Assembly (NCBI GenBank): GCA_018061805.1
Contig: JAGOTL010000008.1
Span: forward strand, 1 to 35,412
From: Candidatus Babeliales bacterium
Lineage (GTDB): Bacteria > Babelota > Babeliae > Babelales > Chromulinivoraceae
Length of the DNA: 35,412 nucleotides
Reading direction: 5' to 3'
Shown: positions 8,035 through 14,634 of the stretch, piece after piece
Numbering within the stretch: position 1 is the first letter of the stretch
How the letters are laid out: each line of letters begins with the position of its first letter
Position numbers and translations under genes: made by a program
The notes under the pieces: generated by a model
What the model saw: only the letters and a program-made list of their open reading frames with translations
The model's database searches: none
Told to the model about the DNA's origin: nothing

Positions 8035-8523
8035 TTAATTTGATTGAGTTTCAAGAATTATAACAGCATCTGGATCATCTGTATGATATCTATATGCTCT
8101 TTTTATATCAGTATCTAGCTTTACAGACTTTTTACTTTGAAACACCTTGTAGCCGACATACGCTAATAAATACGTAATACCCGCTACAACAATTACCTTA
8201 GAAGACAAGGATAATAAAAAGCCATAACCAAGCGCAGATCCAGACAAATCAACACCCTTCAATAAATGCATCTCTGCCTTTACGCGAGGTTCAATAAAAA
8301 CAGGACTAATACCTGCCATAACACTCATATGTTTTTCTATATCAACAAAACCCACAAAATGCCCTAACGATGGTTTTATATTACCACCAATAGTAAACCT
8401 GCCTAAGCTATAAGTTTTTAAATCTTCAACATTCTGAAATCTATTATTTTTTGCAGCAGAGCTATCCGCCTGAGCATTGAAAGCACAAAATACTACAGCT
8501 AAAAAAGCAATTTTTTTAAACAT
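8035..8523 (-). CDS. small exported protein with C-terminal membrane segment, unknown
   Basis: Not recognised. 162 residues. Signal peptide MFKKIAFLAVVFCAFNAQA. The mature part is about 70 residues. A strongly hydrophobic segment follows (about 101-128, GFLLSLSSKVIVVAGITYLLAYVGYKV begins near it), then a basic and polar tail of about 30 residues ending in ETQSN. This predicts a protein anchored by its C-terminus with most of it on the outer face of the inner membrane. The ribosome binding site AGGGG is 9 bases before the ATG, and TATACT on the minus strand (8567-8562) may be the -10. It follows another small exported protein gene (8648-9037) on the same strand. Confidence 0.8.
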   Translation of the reverse strand: MFKKIAFLAVVFCAFNAQADSSAAKNNRFQNVEDLKTYSLGRFTIGGNIKPSLGHFVGFVDIEKHMSVMAGISPVFIEPRVKAEMHLLKGVDLSGSALGYGFLLSLSSKVIVVAGITYLLAYVGYKVFQSKKSVKLDTDIKRAYRYHTDDPDAVIILETQSN

Positions 8524-8647
8524 GGCTAAAAACCCCTAAAAATGTAATATTTATATCTAACAGTATACCAAACGAGAACCAAACCACAACTCCCAAAACC
8601 CTTTATTGGACTTCGCTGAATACTCCGACTTTTAAGCCAAAGAGCGC

Positions 8648-9037
8648 TCATTGGACAGCTTTAGCCTTGCGATTAGCACTGTCTAAAGCACGCATCATTT
8701 TAACATACTTCAACTTAGTGGTATATATATCTAACATCCACTGCGTTTCTAAAGAACTTCTTTGTCGTTTTTCATACCATGTTCTGCGGCTATTTTCTTT
8801 AGATTCTTTAAAAGACTCATATGCATTCCAAGATTGATTAGTACATAATTCTTTCATTTCTTGCAGCACCGCTATTTCACCTTCTAAAAAGGTTATTTTT
8901 TCATCCAAAGTCAACACCTTACACAGTTCATCTTCCAAATCCAAACTCACTTGTTCAAAAAAACCTTGCCGGTCAGCTGCAAAACATATTGAGCTTATCC
9001 CTAATCCAAACGCACAAAACATCATCATAGTATTCAT
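8648..9037 (-). CDS. small exported coiled-coil protein, unknown
   Basis: Not recognised. 129 residues with signal peptide MNTMMMFCAFGLGISSICFA. The mature protein is highly charged and helical (segment LTLDEKITFLEGEIAVLQEM, about 43-62), with a likely coiled coil. Two cysteines remain in the mature part, so a disulphide is possible. The start is supported by GGAAGGGG 4 bases upstream on the minus strand. First of two small exported-protein genes on this strand; 124 bases separate it from the next, so co-transcription is possible but not shown. Confidence 0.75.
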   Translation of the reverse strand: MNTMMMFCAFGLGISSICFAADRQGFFEQVSLDLEDELCKVLTLDEKITFLEGEIAVLQEMKELCTNQSWNAYESFKESKENSRRTWYEKRQRSSLETQWMLDIYTTKLKYVKMMRALDSANRKAKAVQ

Positions 9038-9150
9038 AAGGCCCCTTCCTAATACAAAACAATAATACGCATACCGATAAACAAACTATATGATTATGTT
9101 GAAAATATCCAAAAAATCGCTAGATTATAGCTATCACACCTAAAATAGAT

Positions 9151-9226
9151 CGGGGCGTGGCGCAATTGGTAGCGCACTCGCTTTGGGAGCGAGGGGTTGT
9201 GAGTTCGAGTCTCGCCGCCCCGACCA
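9151..9226 (+). tRNA. tRNA-Pro (anticodon TGG), copy 2, CCA encoded
   Basis: Identical over all 76 bases to the tRNA-Pro at 5106-5181, including the encoded CCA (9224-9226). A second identical TGG proline tRNA is unusual for a genome of this style. The 3' flanks of the two copies also resemble each other (TTCTTCG / TGCTTCG, then the 18-base palindromic element), pointing to duplication of a segment longer than the tRNA. Confidence 0.97.
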
Positions 9227-9258
9227 TTCTTCGCCAAATAGATTCGTAAGAATCAACG

Positions 9259-9276
9259 CTACAGCTGGCACAGCCA
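9259..9276 (+). repeat. palindromic element after tRNA-Pro copy 2
   Basis: CTACAGCTGGCACAGCCA, matching 15 of 18 bases of the element at 5198-5215 behind tRNA-Pro copy 1. It contains the stem TGGC-ACA-GCCA. The rest of the gap up to the gene at 9448 is A+T-rich and holds only a promoter candidate. Confidence 0.45.
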
Positions 9277-9379
9277 TTTTTAACTCTTTCAAACTTTCCT
9301 CTAAATTGCTATGCAAACACATCAGGCTTTATCGTCAAAAGTCGTAGAAAAACGCTAAACAAATTACTCCCTATTAACG

Positions 9380-9408
9380 TTAGCACAAAAACTTCAATCT
9401 GTTATACT
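9380..9408 (+). promoter_or_regulatory. candidate promoter of the small exported-protein array
   Basis: TTAGCA (9380-9385), a 17-base spacer and TATACT (9403-9408). It lies 40 bases before the first gene of the array and could drive all six genes up to the terminator at 12102-12134. Confidence 0.4.
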
Positions 9409-9447
9409 TAACATAATACGTTTAACGATTTCTTTAGGGGAAATATT

Positions 9448-9816
9448 ATGATACATATAATTTTTTTAAGCTTACTTTCACTCGCAAACTATACATATAC
9501 AGCTGAATATGTACAATTACCCGATTTAAATGGATTAATGCAAATACATACAACACTCAACAATACTGACAACATAAGCGTTTTGGAACGTGCTGTTTTT
9601 ATAGACATAGCAAACAAACAAATAAGCAGATCAAACTTTGAAAAATCTATTAATGAAATAATTGTAACTAATCAATATGCACTGTTAAAATACAATCTAA
9701 TGTCGCATCCGGAATTTGCTACGCGAGCTAAAACAACACTATTATCTCTAAATAATAAAAGTTCTAAAAAATGGTTTGAGTGTTTTAGATCATTATTTAA
9801 AGCTCTCAAATCATAA
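9448..9816 (+). CDS. small exported protein, module-B family, array gene 1
   Basis: Not a known family. 122 residues with a short signal peptide (MIHIIFLSLLSLANYTYTA). Residues about 50-100 carry what I call module B: FIDIANKQISRSNFEKS followed by a helical stretch ending ATRAKTTLLSL. The same module is seen in the genes at 9845 (SRSNFDQ), 10266 (NKQDLERY) and 11435 (DIAHKQMSKQDIDKH). The C-terminus is basic (KSSKKWFECFRSLFKALKS) and could be amphipathic. The ribosome binding site is AGGGG. The next gene follows after 28 bases. Likely role: a secreted factor acting in the envelope or on a host; no direct evidence for which. Confidence 0.75.
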   Translation: MIHIIFLSLLSLANYTYTAEYVQLPDLNGLMQIHTTLNNTDNISVLERAVFIDIANKQISRSNFEKSINEIIVTNQYALLKYNLMSHPEFATRAKTTLLSLNNKSSKKWFECFRSLFKALKS

Positions 9817-9844
9817 TCATTCTTCTACATAAAGTGAACACATT

Positions 9845-10258
9845 ATGATACATCTACTCTTAAGCATTCTTTTAATTACACCGTGTTTACACGCAACGCA
9901 AACACCATACGTTATCAACACGGATACTCTTCCTCCTGCTCAACCTGCACCACGAGACATACAACTTCGCATACAAGCACACGAACAAGCACGTCAAAGA
10001 ACTCTTGAAAATAGAGCCTCCTTCAACTTTCCTGACGCTCAAACACTACACGAAACACATATAAGCTTACACAATGAACCTGGTAGCCCGCTCAGCTTTC
10101 GATTTTTATATGCTTTTGCAAATATGCCTTTCAGCAGATCTAATTTTGACCAAAATTTTAATACTGCTGTTGCACGCTTTAGCAGACGATTTCAAAATTT
10201 AGGAAACGACACCGATAAAATACGTACAACGTTACTTCATCTTGCACAACAACATTAA
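9845..10258 (+). CDS. small exported protein, module-B family, array gene 2
   Basis: 137 residues. The signal peptide MIHLLLSILLITPCLHA closely resembles that of array gene 1. A Pro-rich linker (TLPPAQPAPRD, about 28-38) and a charged helix (about 40-56) precede module B at about 86-134: FANMPFSRSNFDQNFN, ending IRTTLLHLAQ. The SRSNF core and the RTTLL/KTTLL end align with gene 1 (9448) without large gaps, so the two are local duplicates that have diverged. No clear ribosome binding site is seen before the ATG; translation may depend on the upstream gene 28 bases away. Confidence 0.72.
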   Translation: MIHLLLSILLITPCLHATQTPYVINTDTLPPAQPAPRDIQLRIQAHEQARQRTLENRASFNFPDAQTLHETHISLHNEPGSPLSFRFLYAFANMPFSRSNFDQNFNTAVARFSRRFQNLGNDTDKIRTTLLHLAQQH

Positions 10259-10265
10259 AAAATGC

Positions 10266-10655
10266 ATGTTGATCTATATCGTATTTTTTGTTTGTAATTT
10301 TTTAACCTGCTACGTGCAGGCTACCATAACCACAACACACGCTACAACCGCACATAGCCCAATTGCCCTTATTTCACAAACAACTTTTAACGAGCTTACA
10401 ACAGCAACGTATTTAGAACTACTATCTGAATATTTCAAACAGCGCGATTATTTAGAGGCTATTACCAAGCAAGATAAAATGGCATTAAAAATGTTATATT
10501 TAGCTTCTAAGTTATCATTTGAAAACAAACAAGATTTAGAGCGATATATTTCTTGTATTACTCAAGTAACTGAACGCAAATATTTTTCACGTTTTGATCC
10601 TGCCGTTCAAAACATCATACATGATATTATAACTCAATCTGTTAAAACAGCTTAA
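10266..10655 (+). CDS. small exported protein, module-B family, array gene 3
   Basis: 129 residues from the ATG at 10266, chosen because it opens the signal peptide (MLIYIVFFVCNFLTCYVQA). The frame is open from a TTG at 10242, but that would overlap gene 2 and add polar residues before the signal. A Thr/His-rich stretch follows the signal. Module B is a diverged form: YLASKLSFENKQDLERYI, then CITQVTERKYF, aligning with DIAHKQMSKQDIDKHV and TRITQKITTQF in the gene at 11435. No ribosome binding site is visible; the start is 7 bases after the stop of gene 2, so re-initiation is likely. Confidence 0.72.
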   Translation: MLIYIVFFVCNFLTCYVQATITTTHATTAHSPIALISQTTFNELTTATYLELLSEYFKQRDYLEAITKQDKMALKMLYLASKLSFENKQDLERYISCITQVTERKYFSRFDPAVQNIIHDIITQSVKTA

Positions 10656-10728
10656 AACAAGTTATACTAATGACCATCGTATCATAATTCGTCAATATCA
10701 ATCCGCATAAAAAAGGAAGAGGATGTGC

Positions 10729-11013
10729 ATGAAGATTCTTGTGGGTATTTTTATTGTGTGCATCATATCATATGCGAACACACATACTACTCATGATGAT
10801 TTAAAAACAGCTCACATCAGACAACCACAAACAAAACAAGAACGCGTCTATACTGGCAACCTGCAAATGCATGCTAGTTTTCAATACGCAAAATTAAACC
10901 AACCTAAAAAAATCTTGGTCATGCCCAACAATAATACTATTGTAAAATCATGTTGTGTTATTACATCAGTTATATTACACCCTCAACCTAAAAAGGATCC
11001 TATATGTTCATAA
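10729..11013 (+). CDS. small exported protein, module-A only, array gene 4
   Basis: 94 residues from the ATG at 10729 (GAGG 6 bases upstream); an ATG at 10723 is also possible. Signal peptide MKILVGIFIVCIISYA. It carries module A: YTGNLQMHASFQY (41-53) followed by ILVMP (62-66). This matches YSLGNKLMSDGQKY...SLVMP in array gene 6 and LYEIGTQLMHD...WVMAEP in gene 5. It stops soon after module A and lacks module B, so it may be a shortened relative of gene 6. It overlaps the next gene by 10 bases. A TATACT hexamer at 10663-10668 may give it an extra promoter. Confidence 0.62.
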   Translation: MKILVGIFIVCIISYANTHTTHDDLKTAHIRQPQTKQERVYTGNLQMHASFQYAKLNQPKKILVMPNNNTIVKSCCVITSVILHPQPKKDPICS

Positions 11014-11414
11014 AAAAAATAATCGTACTGTCTCTGGTTATTTCGTACAATATAGCGTATACAACACCAACTTCATGCGATATCAAGTCAAAACTCCCTC
11101 AGGGAAACAGTGCTTACATGGCACAACCCACACCTCGTAAAGCAAACTGTTTTAAACGAACAACAGAAGAACTTTATGAGATCGGCACCCAACTCATGCA
11201 CGACAGTAAAAAAGAATTGCGCTGCAACACATCTACCGTATCAACGTACATACAACAAGCACACAAAACCCAACACGCAAATCGCAGAAGAACTTGGGTT
11301 ATGGCAGAACCATATGGACGTAATAAAAGTAAATACACTCGTTCAAGGTCAAAACTATACGAAATTGGTACACAATATTTACGAAATTTATGCAACAAGA
11401 ACAAACCAAAATAA
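11004..11414 (+). CDS. small exported protein with duplicated LYEIGTQ motif, array gene 5
   Basis: 136 residues. Signal peptide MFIKKIIVLSLVISYNIAYT; ribosome binding site AAAGGA 6 bases before the ATG, inside the end of gene 4 (10-base overlap, coupled translation likely). The motif LYEIGTQ occurs twice (57-63 and 118-124). The two copies use different synonymous codons at six of seven positions, showing that the peptide rather than the DNA is conserved. The first copy with TWVMAEP (97-103) forms a module A like those of genes 4 and 6. The mature protein is very basic (RRRTW, GRNKSKYTRSRSK) with five cysteines. No module B in this frame. Confidence 0.68.
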   Translation: MFIKKIIVLSLVISYNIAYTTPTSCDIKSKLPQGNSAYMAQPTPRKANCFKRTTEELYEIGTQLMHDSKKELRCNTSTVSTYIQQAHKTQHANRRRTWVMAEPYGRNKSKYTRSRSKLYEIGTQYLRNLCNKNKPK

Positions 11415-11434
11415 AAAACAATAAGAAAGATTTC

Positions 11435-12079
11435 ATGAAGACTTACACAAGCAAATTTATATTATTTCAGATTATTCTTTGCGCTACACAAATATCACAA
11501 AGCAGCGACATCGCAATATCAAACAGAAGCAATGTACCAACCACCAGAATTCGTTGGGTAACATCTTCTACACCTCAACCACAATGTCCCCCAAATTCAC
11601 CAAATGTGCCGCATATCAACCCTGCTTGGAAAATAGCTGCATTAAAAACAGTCTACATTGATCCTTCCAGAATTACTCATGCTCCCATTTTAAAACCAGA
11701 ACACACAGACAAACGAATAGCTTGTGACCAAAAAACACGTTACTCACTCGGCAACAAGCTCATGAGCGACGGCCAAAAATATAAACAACAACATTCTCTT
11801 GTGATGCCTTCAGAAGAAGTCATACAACAAACTTTCATAAATATGTATGGCAATGATCATATCATAACAACATATCTCATGAACAACACAAAATTAGTAA
11901 CAGATATCGCCCACAAACAAATGAGCAAGCAAGATATTGATAAACACGTCACAAGAATAACTCAAAAAATAACAACTCAATTTTGCTCACTTATAGCATA
12001 TGAACAGCATGCCATACAACAAGAAGCACCTACCATCATCAAAATCTTGCAAAAAATACGTATACCTTTACAGCAATAA
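11435..12079 (+). CDS. exported protein carrying both module A and module B, array gene 6
   Basis: 214 residues from the ATG at 11435 (AAGAAAG 5 bases upstream), which opens the signal peptide KFILFQIILCATQISQS. A Pro-rich region follows (about 46-63). Module A lies at about 103-124 (RYSLGNKLMSDGQKY...SLVMP) and module B at about 154-205 (LVTDIAHKQMSKQDIDKHV, then ITQKITTQF). It is the longest member and the only one with both modules in order. It is therefore either the ancestral layout from which genes 1-5 were cut down, or a fusion of the two types. The array ends 22 bases later at a strong terminator. Confidence 0.75.
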   Translation: MKTYTSKFILFQIILCATQISQSSDIAISNRSNVPTTRIRWVTSSTPQPQCPPNSPNVPHINPAWKIAALKTVYIDPSRITHAPILKPEHTDKRIACDQKTRYSLGNKLMSDGQKYKQQHSLVMPSEEVIQQTFINMYGNDHIITTYLMNNTKLVTDIAHKQMSKQDIDKHVTRITQKITTQFCSLIAYEQHAIQQEAPTIIKILQKIRIPLQQ

Positions 12080-12101
12080 AACAAATTCTTTTATAAGATA
12101 C

Positions 12102-12134
12102 AAAAAAAAGGCTCCCTCTAAAGGAGCCTTTTTT
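12102..12134. terminator. strong intrinsic terminator between convergent genes
   Basis: Stem GGCTCC (12110-12115) / GGAGCC (12123-12128), preceded by eight A and followed by six T, so it can act on both strands. It ends the small exported-protein array and faces the minus-strand gene at 12180. Confidence 0.9.
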
Positions 12135-12179
12135 AAATACAATATTTAATTACTACCAGATGTACAATACCACATAACT

Positions 12180-13169
12180 TTAAGCATCAAGCTCATCATT
12201 AGAAGTTTTATGAAAATGCTTATATACATATGTGCCAACTGCCACAACAGCTATAGTTGATCCTACTATCAACGCTTGTTTACCATATTGGTCATATTTT
12301 AAAAGATTTGCTACTGATGATACACGCAAAGCAGCATTTTCATACATAGATTTTTTATTTTGCTCAACAGATTCTGACTGTTGCTCAACGAGTACATTGT
12401 CAACGAACAATTCTTCTTCAATTGGTTTTTGCACTAAAGCTTCAATCACTGATGCTATTGATTTTTGCTCTTGCGCAACTACATCCTGTACAACGCCAAC
12501 ATTATGCTTTGCAACGGTTGTTGGTTGAGCAGTTTCTAATTCACAGATAGTAACAGCGTTTGAATCATTAGATTGCTTGCTGCTTGCTGCGGCCTGTTCT
12601 ACAACAGGTGCTGCCGGCTCATGAGTTTGTTCCTCAACCAATAGCACAATATTATCTTGAACAAAATTATCAGCAGCCTCTTTAATATGAGATACAACAG
12701 ATGCAGCATGCTGACGAAGAGTTGCATCACATCCACTTAAACAGCTTTTTGCTTTCTGTAATGTCTGTGATGTAAACTGAGATGTATTTGATTTAAGTTG
12801 AACGACAGCTTTTGCAAAATTTTTACGAAGATCTGCATCGCGTGCATGAATATAATCTAATGACTTTTCAACATCTTTACTCACGCATTGTTGTAATTGC
12901 GCTAAATTTTCATGCATAAATTTTTGACAATCGTCCAATGTCATATCTTTCAACGTTGGATAATTATACCACGCTGCAAATAATGTTCCTGGAATAATTG
13001 CTTTACGGCAGCTTCGTTTAAAACCACAATAAAGATTGTGCCTAAACAGAGTTCTTGCATCTTTTTTCATACATTGTCTAATATATGCATACTTCTCTTG
13101 ACTCTCTGCACAATATATTGAGCCAATATTCAACAATGCTACAACTAAAAATATTCTTTGAAACAACAT
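12180..13169 (-). CDS. exported protein with C-terminal membrane anchor, unknown
   Basis: Not recognised. 329 residues: signal peptide MLFQRIFLVVALLNIGSIYC; a Cys-containing helical region; two similar stretches of about 22 residues (DADLRKNFAKAVVQLK near 110 and DATLRQHAASVVSHIK near 148), an internal duplication; a low-complexity acidic and Gln-rich spacer (about 175-270, many VVEQ/EQ/SS units); and a single C-terminal membrane segment (ALIVGSTIAVVAVGTYVYKHF, about 299-319) with a short tail. This is the layout of a protein displayed outside the inner membrane on a flexible stalk. AGGAA lies 3 bases before the ATG. It stands alone; about 205 bases of A+T-rich sequence separate it from the divergent cdd gene. 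Confidence 0.8.
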   Translation of the reverse strand: MLFQRIFLVVALLNIGSIYCAESQEKYAYIRQCMKKDARTLFRHNLYCGFKRSCRKAIIPGTLFAAWYNYPTLKDMTLDDCQKFMHENLAQLQQCVSKDVEKSLDYIHARDADLRKNFAKAVVQLKSNTSQFTSQTLQKAKSCLSGCDATLRQHAASVVSHIKEAADNFVQDNIVLLVEEQTHEPAAPVVEQAAASSKQSNDSNAVTICELETAQPTTVAKHNVGVVQDVVAQEQKSIASVIEALVQKPIEEELFVDNVLVEQQSESVEQNKKSMYENAALRVSSVANLLKYDQYGKQALIVGSTIAVVAVGTYVYKHFHKTSNDELDA

Positions 13170-13375
13170 AAATTCCTACAAAAAAATTAATCTAAATGTC
13201 TATACTAATAGAATACTACAGTCATCATATTTTTTCAAAAAAAACTCTATCTGTGCAAACAGGTCTCTCAGCATTATTTTTCATGCAACCGAACTCATGT
13301 TTTTATCAATTGCAGATATTCATAAAGATGATACCATACTTAACTGTATGAAAAACCCTTTAACTTTGATACGCC

Positions 13376-13780
13376 ATGGAAAACCAGCACATTGTACAAC
13401 ATGCTCGACTAGCCCAAACAAAAGCACTTTGTAGCTACTCTCAATTTCCCGTAGGGGCTTGTGTACTATCTGATCACGATAACCTTAGCACAGGATTCAA
13501 CATCGAATCAGCTTCATATGGACTTACTATGTGCGCGGAGCGAGTAGCGTTATATAATGCACTCAGCAAAGGCTATAGAAACCATACCTACATGGCACTT
13601 GTAACCAATACTGGATCATTCCCATGTGGTGCTTGCCGACAAGTTTTGTATGAATATTGCCCTAACCTAACCATTATTATTGCAACACCAACTGAAATCA
13701 TTACCACAAGCACCATAGAAGCACTAATGCCTCATGGATTTGGAAACAAGGACGTGACCACTTTAACAAAAGGATTGTAA
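13376..13780 (+). CDS. cdd: cytidine deaminase
   Basis: Zinc enzyme of pyrimidine salvage that deaminates cytidine and deoxycytidine to the uridine forms in the cytoplasm. 134 residues, the usual length of the small tetrameric type. Seen: YSQFPVGA (21-28), substrate-binding FNIESASYG (41-49), the catalytic CAE (C53, E55), and PCGACRQ (83-89) with zinc ligands C84 and C87. The start is the first ATG; no clear ribosome binding site precedes it. A small palindrome CATAC-TTAACT-GTATG (about 13337-13352) lies just upstream. The next gene starts 3 bases after the stop and its ribosome binding site is inside cdd, so the two are co-transcribed. Salvage fits a bacterium dependent on a host for nucleosides. 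Confidence 0.96.
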   Translation: MENQHIVQHARLAQTKALCSYSQFPVGACVLSDHDNLSTGFNIESASYGLTMCAERVALYNALSKGYRNHTYMALVTNTGSFPCGACRQVLYEYCPNLTIIIATPTEIITTSTIEALMPHGFGNKDVTTLTKGL

Positions 13781-13783
13781 TCT

Positions 13784-14599
13784 ATGAAAGGCGCGGTTGC
13801 GATCATACTCATGTACTGCTTATGTATAAACTATATAACATATGCAGAATATGAACTATTAATCGAACAAAATGCACAAAACTGGCAAAACAACAATGCG
13901 CCATTTCTTAAAAACGAACACAATATAAACACAATGATTGATATATTGGTACTCAGCTATAAAATCACTTCAACAGCTTGCGCAATCATCATAGCAAAAC
14001 TTACCGTACAAGAAGAAATCCTTAAATTTCAAACTCCATCATTAATTGAATCATGGCAAACTAACATGCAAATCATGCATAACGATACCGCAAGGCTCGA
14101 TGCAGCACTTTTAACCATGAAAGACTCACACCTGCGTTTTACTCAATTGGTCGAAGAAATACGCAATCTAGGGCATCAAATTATGCATGTCAATCCACAG
14201 CCCACACAAACCATTATTTGTGAATTAAAAAAAGGGTTACTCTCTTGGGCAAAAAGCCAACAAGATATTTCTGAACAAATAGACCAAGTGCAAACAGAAT
14301 TCTTAACCGCTATTCATAGTATTTCAGATATAAAAACCATGCTTGAAACAACAAGCCATAACAGCAATAATTACCTCAAAGAAACAGCTGGTTGCGTTTC
14401 TAAAACGTACAAAGATATCGAATCTGTGCTCAACCATGTAACGCACATACGAAAAGCAAGCATGTACAACATACACCAATTCTTTACCTACTTTTTTACA
14501 ACATACTATCAAAAACTATGTCAACTGGCTCTCGATCAATCAATCAACGTAAAAATCATCGATCCTAATGCCTTTTGTAACAACTTTGTTATACTTTAA
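13784..14599 (+). CDS. exported helical/coiled-coil protein, unknown
   Basis: Not recognised. 271 residues. Signal peptide MKGAVAIILMYCLCINYITYA. The mature protein is almost wholly helical, with heptad-like stretches (about 90-200: LDAALLTMKDSHLRFTQLVE, EQIDQVQTEFLTAIHSISD) and no membrane segment after the signal apart from a modest hydrophobic patch around 53-70. The ribosome binding site AAAGGA lies in the last codons of cdd, 9 bases before the ATG. The link with cdd is therefore transcriptional and need not be functional. The last codons contain a TATACT hexamer (14590-14595) that may serve the next gene. Confidence 0.78.
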   Translation: MKGAVAIILMYCLCINYITYAEYELLIEQNAQNWQNNNAPFLKNEHNINTMIDILVLSYKITSTACAIIIAKLTVQEEILKFQTPSLIESWQTNMQIMHNDTARLDAALLTMKDSHLRFTQLVEEIRNLGHQIMHVNPQPTQTIICELKKGLLSWAKSQQDISEQIDQVQTEFLTAIHSISDIKTMLETTSHNSNNYLKETAGCVSKTYKDIESVLNHVTHIRKASMYNIHQFFTYFFTTYYQKLCQLALDQSINVKIIDPNAFCNNFVIL

Positions 14600-14634
14600 A
14601 ATGACTATACAAACAGCCTAAAACAAGGGGTTTT

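Noticed and set aside
11110-11424. Overlapping frame in which TKLVHNIYEIY resembles TKLVTDIAHKQ of array gene 6, hinting at a frameshifted module B in gene 5
   Set aside because: The other frame has a signal peptide, a ribosome binding site and the LYEIGTQ pair with silent codon changes, which proves that frame is the selected one; the match is short and probably chance.
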